Positions 55,896-64,000 of a DNA stretch of 64,000 bases are shown in pieces. Position 1 is the stretch's first letter. Each line of letters starts with the position of its first letter. The notes under the pieces are model-generated. The model had not been told where the DNA came from and made no database searches. It saw only the letters and a list, made by a program, of their open reading frames with translations. The stretch comes from Urechis unicinctus (Eukaryota > Annelida > Polychaeta > Xenopneusta > Urechidae), in contig CM067356.1 of the NCBI GenBank assembly GCA_034190875.2, positions 51,427,263 to 51,491,262 on the forward strand. The letters are read 5' to 3'. Position numbers and translations under genes: made by a program.

Positions 55896-58800
55896 TCGTT
55901 CCAACAATTCCTGCAGCAGAATCCAATGGTAAAGAGGGTAACTGCTACGTCTTAGGTGTAATAACTTGAAGAGGATTAACCCAACCAGTTGGCTCGAATG
56001 TATAGTGTTTTGCTGTTATCTCCGCCGTGCGGGTTCAGCAACCCACTCTGTACAACAGATTTGTGTCAAATGACTTAAGTGTCACAATCATCCAAATCAA
56101 TTGAAAGCTATGTAAAGCACGAACGTTTCTGTTCCATGATGAATAAATCAAAGTATTGCATAATAAATTGAATAGAGCCTTAATTGCAAAATATCGCGAA
56201 TGATGCTTGTTAAAGAAAAACGTAAACTACAGAATTCGTAAGAAACAAATCTATTTGCAAATGAATGGTTTAAAGATGTCGTGCCAATTTGTTGAAATCA
56301 CCCCCCTCCTTCTCCTTCGCATGTCAGGCCCAATATAAATCTCAACCAGCCGTTATTTTAAACTACGACTAGACGGCTGTGATTGACGGCTGTGATTGAA
56401 GACACGACCCCAATTTAAAACATGGCGGCGTTGCTAGAAAATGATCCATTGATTGCTTCAGCCACGAGTTGATCAAAAGGACGGCTATTCCAGCTACTAG
56501 AAATTTTCAATTTCATCATGGCGAGCGAGTTACTGCAAGCATTAAACTCGTCTTTGTTATGTACTGTGATTGAAGGGAAGATAAAAATAAACATTCATAT
56601 TACCCAAACGCAATTTGGATATCTGTATGCGCTGTAACTCAATATGCTGTGATGAACTTGTGCTTTTATGGGTGATTTAAACCTCCACGACAGAGATGCC
56701 AGTTCCATGTGACGTCATAGTTCATCATCATAGTACATTCGCACTACAACCTCTCCTCAGCTGCTTAAGACAATATTTTAAAGTCAAATTTCTCTGAAAT
56801 GCGGCAATGGAGCCCATTCCATCAAGACTTCCATTTGCTTTTCTAGTTCTTCTCAAATTCCAGTTAACTGAAATATCACCAAACGCCCTCTTCTGCCCAA
56901 ATCAATCATATGCAGCGATCACCGTGATGCGGTCAATCGAGATTCAGTGCTTTGTATGTTAATGTCATTCCATAGACACTGTATATGTAGAGTTGCAATA
57001 AAATGAAGTCTAACGCTTACCTCTTTCTCTAATTTAGAAGATCAAGATGTGCTCAATATTATAAGATTCATGTTAAGTGACCATGTGCATTCTGCATCGC
57101 ATCTATGCGGTGATATTTTATTTTTTTTAGTGCGAATGCCAGATATGTGTCTAATGGAATTTTGGTTCCTTAATTATAAAATAGAGATCCATGCAAATAG
57201 GCTCATTTATCAGAATTTGTTAGTTCAATTGTTCTATCACCCAGTCAGATTTGGCGGTTGCAACTTTTGTTCTAGCCATGATAAGGGATAAATCATTTAG
57301 TTATGTAAGATATTTTCTCATGAGCGTGAGTAGATGGTTTGAGCAAATGAACATATACTAATAATACAGCTACGAATCAAAGACACATCTTTGATTAAAA
57401 CGTTTTATTGCCGCCCATTTCAGTGGCATCCCGTGTAAAAATGAATTTACATTTCGACGATGGTGTTCAGCTTACTTACGGACAAACACAGCCAGTGTCC
57501 ATCATTAGCGTTGGTTAATCAATACAGGCGACATATCGGGAATGTCGATCGTCAGTCAAATCCCGCTGACAAATATTCTCATTGCAACCATTATGGTCAC
57601 CAGAGAGCTGGGATAACTTGGTTATGTGTTTTCGTAGTCGGCTCCTGACGATATTGTAACATTCACAAAGGATTTGACATTTCAAATATTAAATAAAGCA
57701 CCACAATACATTACTCAGCTCCATCAGCTGTAATTCCCCTCAAAGCCAAACTGTTTGACCCAGCCACCAATTTCTTTCAAGCGACTGAAACTGAGCAGTC
57801 AGTTGTATGAGGTAGTACGAATAGATGCGGGTAAACACATTTTATCCATTTTCCTTATGCAGAGATATATATCTTTTACAATCAATATGTGACAATCAGC
57901 AGTGTTTCCATGAAGTGCATGTCAGTCGTTGATGTCGTCGACGAGTTTATGGAACCCTTATATCACCATTACTCTACTAATGGTTAATATGCTGAGGTGA
58001 ATTGTCGGTTCGGCAAATATTTTTTAGACGGTAATTGCTGCTAGCAGTATCTGTGTTGTAGCTGGCAATAACCCGTCGCGGCTGATACACATAGATATTG
58101 TGGCTGTCATTCAAGACACGTTAATCCGAGATGGGATAAGAAGCTAATGAGTTTCCATTTAAATCACTGCTGGGCTCGCTAATTATGCACCGTTGGGTCT
58201 TGTAAAATAATTGAAATGCTTGGGTTTGCTGGTACGGTGGATTGAATTGTCAATCAGACCATCAGGCGATCTGAGTTAAGAATCTCTTCCAATACGTCAC
58301 ATACAGAACTTTTCACAATAAGAACCAATGGACAATCACTACAATGAATTATCATTTGGATCAGATATAATCCCAAAGATCTGATGAACGATTATAGGTG
58401 ATCAAGGACATTGACTATAACGATCCTTAGTAACGTCAACGCCAAACTGTCATCCGATAGACTTATGCAACATCTGTGTTTAGGAGGCCGAACCAAGCTG
58501 ATCGCTGAAGCTCCTGGAATGGAGGTGCTGGTGTAGAGGGACGTCATGGCTGTGAATACATTGTCGTTTAGTTTGTGACGCACACCAGGTTTGTAGTGCG
58601 ATTGTTAAGTAACCCGATGCCCGCCTGATGCCCAAAAAGGACCCCGCAGCTGCAAGGCATTCCTTGGGGCCCCGGCCGAAAAGTCTTAGAAATCCGTCGC
58701 AAACTACTCACAAACCCCATGCAAGCCAATTGTGACTTGGGAATGAATACCCCAGCAAATAGTCCTGACTTATAACAATGACGTTTTGTTTTTCTGATCA

Positions 58801-59717
58801 GCTGTAATAGATACGGACAAAAGACAGTCAACACTGATATACGGCAAAGAGACGACTAAAATGACGGCTATAGCTAACTTGTAGTGTTGATGTCACTTCT
58901 TATGTTGCAGAAGTTTACCATACTGTGAAAGTAAATAACTGTTTTTGCTTGTCCATTTTTCTTGCTGTATTTTAAGCGTTAAAACAGTTTAAATAAGTCA
59001 TGGCATTTCAGTGAGTATTGGATATGCTGCAGCCAAATTCTCAGTATAATGCTGAACGGCTATTTGTGTTAATGATTGAACATCGATGAAGGGCTTTATA
59101 CTTATTGTTGTGGGTCTTGTAACTAAAATGTTGTTACTGACGAAGCGTCTCAGCATCACAAACCATAAATGATCAATTGCAGACAACGAGCTTTTAAATT
59201 ATTGCTTACCATAAATACAACAAACAATACCACATATCAAAACAATCACCGTCACATAGAGCAGCATACCCTACATATGTTACGAATACTGGAACAGTTA
59301 CACATCACCTGAGTTACAGCATGCTATTTGCACCAATTAACACCAGAGATAAATATTACATATTTGCCACAAAAAGAGCCTGAATTTGCACCACCAAATT
59401 ATAACACTAAAACGTTACCATTCTAAATCTGTGCATTTTCCTAAGTGGTACATCATTCTAAAACGATTATTATCGAACAGTCAATCGTCATGCTGTGGAA
59501 ATAATGCTAATTGTCCGGCAACTGCGCCACAGTATTTGTAATCAAGATAAGCACCTGCTTCACACGATAACGCTCTTATTTTAATTTTACCAAGCTTTAT
59601 TAATTAACAGAATACGCACGCATTGTCATTAGTGAATCTTTATACTTCGTCTGGCTTCACTGATTACCTGCTCTGTGGTATTGGTTGATACTAAATTGTT
59701 TTGTCATTGGATCTGGT
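55896..59717. other. No gene supported; two start-like ATGs near 56.4-56.5 kb
   Basis: At 56421-56470 ACATGGCGGCGTTGCTAG opens a 16-codon frame. At 56516 ATCATGGCGAGCGAGTTACTG opens a 37-codon frame ending at 56637. Both have animal-type start contexts, but neither leads to a splice donor or domain I can support. Minus-strand 58834-58392 is slightly GC-richer and open for 60 to 88 codons, without a recognised motif. Confidence 0.4.
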
Positions 59718-59930
59718 TCAGGATTTGCGGAACAGGAATATGTGTGTTGCGGGCGACGAGTTGGCTGCTTGCAACTCTTCGATAGTTTGGGATTGCAGCT
59801 GTGCCTCAGAGAACTTGCTGTTCCTACTTGCCATAGGGCTAATACGAGTAAAGTAGATGTAGGAATAGATGAGTCCCAATATGGCACACAGTGCCACCAG
59901 TACTATAAGAACAATTAAGCCAGTGAACAT
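59718..59930 (-). CDS. Single-pass membrane microprotein, copy 3
   Basis: A 70-residue protein. The membrane segment at residues 2-26 begins MFTGLIVLIVLVALCAILG, followed by FTRISPMASRNSKF, SEAQLQSQTIEELQAAN and THIFLFRKS. It is the most diverged intact copy at DNA level, yet codons 14-46 encode the same residues as copy 1. Ten of these 33 codons differ, all silently. Residue 3 is Thr instead of Ile. The ATG is the first in this position in all copies. The promoter module lies about 1.3 kb upstream at 61.2 kb. The function is unknown; a membrane-anchored cytosolic tail is inferred. Confidence 0.85.
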   Translation of the reverse strand: MFTGLIVLIVLVALCAILGLIYSYIYFTRISPMASRNSKFSEAQLQSQTIEELQAANSSPATHIFLFRKS

Positions 59931-60858
59931 ACTGGTGGCTGGCGAGTGCTAGTTGGATTACACCAAATTGTGACACACGTTTCTCCAAATGATCATGTCA
60001 TTACTGCCGCCTCCATTACATTCAAGGCACCGGTAGAAGAAACAGCAGAGATAGCAAAAGAATAAATCAATATCCGAACTGCGCCAGATATTGACTAGTT
60101 TCTCTTAATCCTCAAATCACTACTCGTGGCTCTGAATCGACACAGGGCGCCGTTAGAAGTTCCAGTCACCCTCTGGTTAACGGCCGAGATTGGTCTCCCA
60201 CACACAGCAAAGCAAAAGCTTCAGAAGCTGACATAACAAGCCTAAAAACAATCAAGTGAATGCAACTTAATGCAATGCAGTAAAGCAATTTAGATTGAGG
60301 TACAACTCTCAAATATAACCTGTTTTAACTACGGACAGAACTTGTGACGAACCTTAACATAAATCATGACGGATTATAAGTCGTAATTAAACCACAATAT
60401 TATAGAAAGCGAATAACAATCTGGTGATTAGTTGATGACGAGCGTCGATAATCAGGCAATCAGGGAAAAATATTTCATCAATATCGAATCGTGAGTTTTG
60501 GCAATCAGCAATAAATATTGGACCAAACCGTTCCAATAATTGCTTAGCCAATTCTAACTTAGAGTGTAGATAGGCGTTGGCTCATAACAACGGCAAGCCG
60601 AATTTAATGGCTCCAACAAATGATAAATAGAAGTTTATTTAATATATGTGATATAACATTCAGTAACCAGAACCGGAATATAACATTTACCAGTGAAGAG
60701 TTCACACCCGATTGTCCTTACCACTGCGACCAGGTTCTATTCGTTACAGTATCCTGAAGTATGCTGGTGGAGAACAAACAAGCAATCCTTAATACTACAG
60801 TGAATTGATGTGACTGGGTTTGTCTTTTTACATTGAATACAATAAGACCTATACCCAC
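59931..60858 (-). other. Leader and intron region, copy 3
   Basis: Just upstream of the ATG, CGCCAGCCACCAG and, further up, TGTAATGGAGGCGG match copy 2. Homology with copy 2 reaches at least 110 bases above the ATG (CTCTGCTGTTTCTTCTACC against CTCTGCTACCCCTACC). The intron acceptor of copies 1 and 2 is not obvious here, so the exact start of the coding exon is unresolved. Confidence 0.4.
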
Positions 60859-61168
60859 CGATCACGCTGCAAGAATCTCATTCACATGCCAGCACACGTA
60901 TGTTTTATTCAATGTTCACTGGACAGCAAGCCTATATTCCTGATTACAAGTGTGGTGTTTTGCAACGTTCATTTCCTGGTAACCCACTGCGGTTAAGGAT
61001 CCGCCAAGCAATCCCATCCTAATGCTCTCACAAACGCTATTTAAGAAAGATATCTTGTTCAGTGGCGCCTTACACGGTGTCAATGTAGCCAAGGAGCCAG
61101 CACGACGGCACTCGCGCAAATGAACCCCTAGCCAACAGGACGCTCGATGAAGCAGACGTCGAGGGAGA
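60859..61168 (-). other. Predicted non-coding first exon, copy 3
   Basis: Read on the minus strand, GTCCTGTTGGCTAGGGGTTC then ATTTGCGCGAG matches the start-region of the other modules. Later, AATATAGGCTTGCTGTCC matches copy 1's AATATAGGCTGGTTATCC. It ends at a weaker donor, GATCG then GTGGGT, at 60858. A 103-codon open stretch crosses this exon, but it begins upstream of the TATA position and is not shared by the other copies. Confidence 0.45.
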
Positions 61169-61340
61169 CATTGGCCGTGCAGCACCTCCTCTATGAATAC
61201 CCCATACCACCTCCACCCAAACCCCACCTAATTCAAATACACCTCCTCGCCTATATCCTTGTGGCTAGATATGGATGTTGGTCATTCTACGCGCTGCCCG
61301 CATGAAGCACCATAGAAAGGCGCCGCGTACGGACTGACGG
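61169..61340 (-). promoter_or_regulatory. Promoter module of copy 3
   Basis: Read on the minus strand: ACTTCCGTCAGTCCGTACG, CTTCATGCGGGCAGCGCG, ATATAGGCGAGGAGGTG, GGTGGAGGTGGTATGGGG, then a TATA-like TATTCATAG (61199-61191), GGTGCTGCACGGCC and AATGTCTCCC. The block order is identical to the other modules. The TATA box carries one change from TATTTATAG. Confidence 0.55.
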
Positions 61341-64000
61341 AAGTAAAATTTTCCCGTTTTTGGGTAAAGGTGGGCATGATGTATGTTGAAGGTGTTAGTA
61401 GAGAGCACATTATGCTTTACTGAATACATACTGCGTGAGTTTCCTCTTATCGGCGACAGTATAAATTCAAAAGCGGCTTCAGTTGCAATCTTTCCCGACA
61501 TTAAAGGCAATGTGGGTCACACTACGTTGCCTCTGAAGAACGAGTGGGTTAAGCTGGTAATTGTCACACCATTCACATCCGAGCCGTGTAATTTGCTCTA
61601 TAGTTGTTAATAGCACAGCAAGTTCAAGTCAGGGTTATACTGTTACTTGCTTCATTCGTTGTAGGAAGCAGGTGAGACTCTAATTTGCTACATTCCAATG
61701 CAACCGTTACGTCATATCAGGAATTGAGAATTAAAGCATACTATCAATCTATATTCAACGTACATTATTGCTTGATGACGAAAACGTTAATCAGACGCCT
61801 ACTTAGGCGGCAAGTCGATTGACTGCTAGGCAAAATATATGTTCGAACTGGCACTCTGACAGAGCTGTTATAAGCTAGTAAAAAAGCTCATGTTTCAACA
61901 AAACCTTGTTTCCCACAGACAAAACATCTGAAAGCAATATAATCGTTGTCTGTGCTATTGAATTGTAATTTCTATCATCTAGGTGTCTTTCGTGAATAAC
62001 GCACAGATTTGGAACAAAGGGTCGAGATCAACATTTAACAGTAATGTAATTTTTTTTTAAAGTGGCTAACCATGCATTGCAATGAAACATGCAAGCATAT
62101 ATGATCATATAATTTGATACTGGGTGACGCCTGCTCAGCGAAAAAAACACAGGCTCATAATTTGTATTAAAAGATTTTGAAATATTATCATTCATGGCCT
62201 CCCAGGAAACCAACATGGAAGTCGCTTGGTTAGTTCTGATGAAGGGGCAAGAATGCTAACAGCTTCTTCTCTCTATATATTGCACATTCGCTGAACCGTT
62301 ATTTACAGAAAGCAAGTGTTCTCTTTATTGGGCATTTAAAATTGTCACTACACTACATTCATAAAACCAATTAATCATTATTTCCTAATAAAAGTGCCAT
62401 GCAACAGCAAAATGACTGTTGTAATTGTTTTATGGCTAGAATCATGAATTCGGTTATTTCATAAGCGGCGGTTATTTCGCAAGTGCGTAAGTCATGGATA
62501 TGCGTGAGATTTGTCACATCTGAGCCGAGTACAAAAACAGTGTTATACGTGTGCCCAACCGTTTTGTCAGTCTGGTACGCAGTTACTATTTAAATGTGGG
62601 TGTCAGACATAGACTAATTCTATTAAAGCTTTTCCTTTCAACTACTTCGCCTACGCTGTACCATCAATATGGCTCGTAGCCTCTAATGTACAGAGCAAGG
62701 AATAACCATGCACTCAAAGCAGATATTACCTATTCATAAATGACACGTTAACAATGCACAGCACGACGATTAGTGAAGATTGACGCTTGGTCCAACCAGA
62801 GCCACACACTATGTCAACGCGCTCGTCCCACTATGTCCCATTTATCGGATAAACGTAGCACACTAAGTATGGACGGTTAGATAATACGCAAATCAATAGT
62901 GTATCTAGCATTAGCTCTGGCATAAAGATGAACGATGTCTGAAGAGCAATATATGGCATTAGTAACGGATACCTATTGCTATTTTATTTATAATTAACCG
63001 GATTTTGATATCTAAAAGATAAGATGATCGTCACGTCTTTTGTATATTAAAATTACAGAAATTGTTTTCTTTGGTTTAACCTTAGAGCACTATATCACAA
63101 TTTACATGCATAACATATTACATCCTAATATATATATGACGTTATGGAACATTTTTTAATGATTTCAAATATACCTGCTTTTATGCTGTTTAAAAACTGC
63201 TTACCATGGCCAAAAAATAACGTTATCCATTGAAAACTATTTTAGAGGGGTAAATTAATATATGCAGCACAGTAAACAATATGACAGGGTGATGTGATCA
63301 GTTGCCCGAATCTCATATTACCTCTTAAACTCAAGAATATCAATCCTCTTTCTAAGGGATACCTATAGCGTTACTCTCGGTTGTCCAGATCAGCTTGGTA
63401 CCAATATGCACCTCACACTGCTGAATTTTGCTGCAATAAGAATGATCCACGAGCAAATGGCGAAATGGAAGACAATTAGGCCAGGTAGGTGAAATTATCA
63501 TGGCCTTGATATGCTATAAATATAATGGTATGTCCTATCAAAAAAATAGTTCTGGCAGTTTCCTTTCAAGTGATAATTGGAAGTTTTTTTTATTTCTTCC
63601 ATGGATTAGGGCCTATGCCATTCACCTGAAGCACGATTTCTGCAAATCTCGACAGATGATTAACCATGTTGCAACATGTTTCAAGAGCCATGAATAGCGC
63701 TTAGAATTCCGTATATATTTTCAGCAGCGTGATCAGTTATTCGACCACAAGAGTCTTATATTATGTATGACTACATGCAATCCGCCTTCTTCCTAAATAG
63801 CCCATGTGATCCGTCACACGTTTACATGTGGAATGATCTCTCTTAGTCCGCGACTGTGACTCAGAAATTGTATTTTTATACTTGTGTTTCTTAATATGTG
63901 CTATTGTTTGTACAAGCACACTGACATTCGTTTATTGTGACAAAATAATATATTATATGGCATAGGAAGCCCCTTATTACACAGTTGTGATCATTCTAAT
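61341..64000. other. No gene recognised; possible further promoter relic
   Basis: 61980-62290 resembles 43990-44300. Near 62650 the minus strand reads GCGTAGGCGAAGTAGTTGAA, similar to the CGTAGGCGAAGAAGTG box of the modules, but no TATA or start block follows convincingly. The rest is AT-rich with no motif-bearing frame. Confidence 0.4.

Noticed and set aside
54804-55932. Open frames of up to 330 codons on both strands
   Set aside because: They are translations of the CATA tetranucleotide (Tyr-Ile-His-Thr or Cys-Met-Tyr-Val) and exist only because a four-base period has no stop.
60916-61227. 103-codon minus-strand frame
   Set aside because: It begins upstream of the TATA-like position of the copy 3 promoter and is not preserved in the aligned modules at 4.1 or 42.1 kb.

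Overview
The window looks like an intergenic or gene-poor stretch of an animal nuclear genome. It is AT-rich, has no operons or ribosome-binding sites, and carries GT-AG splice signals, AATAAA signals, long CA, TA, CT and CATA microsatellites, minisatellites, 5'-truncated LINE pieces, SINE-like repeats and cut-and-paste DNA transposons. The repeat mix suggests a marine invertebrate, perhaps a mollusc or another lophotrochozoan. That placement is inference, and no housekeeping gene is present to fix the taxon.

The most gene-like content is a small family of 70-residue single-pass membrane microproteins. There are three intact copies: 5972-6184 (+), 40085-40297 (-) and 59718-59930 (-). Between copies 1 and 3 the central 33 codons differ at ten codons, and every difference is synonymous, so the protein is under purifying selection. 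About 1.2 to 3.3 kb upstream of each coding exon, on the same strand, lies a shared module. It has a GTGGGG-like box, a TATA box, a start-site region and a first exon that appears non-coding and ends at a GT splice donor. The module occurs near 4.07 kb (+), 42.13 kb (-), 61.20 kb (-), twice in tandem at 43.37 and 43.54 kb (-), and as a decayed copy at 51.2-51.5 kb (+). The decayed copy is followed at 53.12 kb by a degraded coding remnant. The window therefore holds an expanding and decaying family of two-exon microprotein genes with duplicated promoters. I do not recognise the protein.

Mobile elements make up the rest of what can be named. A 3.7-kb TTAA-flanked transposon (15446-19153, Kolobok-like) has two convergent gene remnants. 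The minus-strand one encodes a cysteine-rich domain matching the intracellular ballast domain of P2X7 receptors. A 3.2-kb element (24399-27637) has terminal inverted repeats with reiterated CACGTGGA boxes (ISL2EU/IS4EU-like, tentative), and carries inside it a 331-bp TTAA-flanked MITE, a 30-bp minisatellite and a tRNA-headed SINE. LINE remnants lie at 7600-8105 (-), 31995-32830 (+) and 33812-34135 (+). A second short interspersed repeat is seen at 12500-12735 and, in part, at 33335-33420.

Simple sequence forms four blocks: (CA)n(TA)n at 10.6-10.8 kb, a 1-kb TA-rich island at 12.8-13.8 kb, (CT)n at 22.9-23.0 kb, and a 0.93-kb CATA array at 54.8-55.8 kb. Long stretches between these blocks show nothing I can support.
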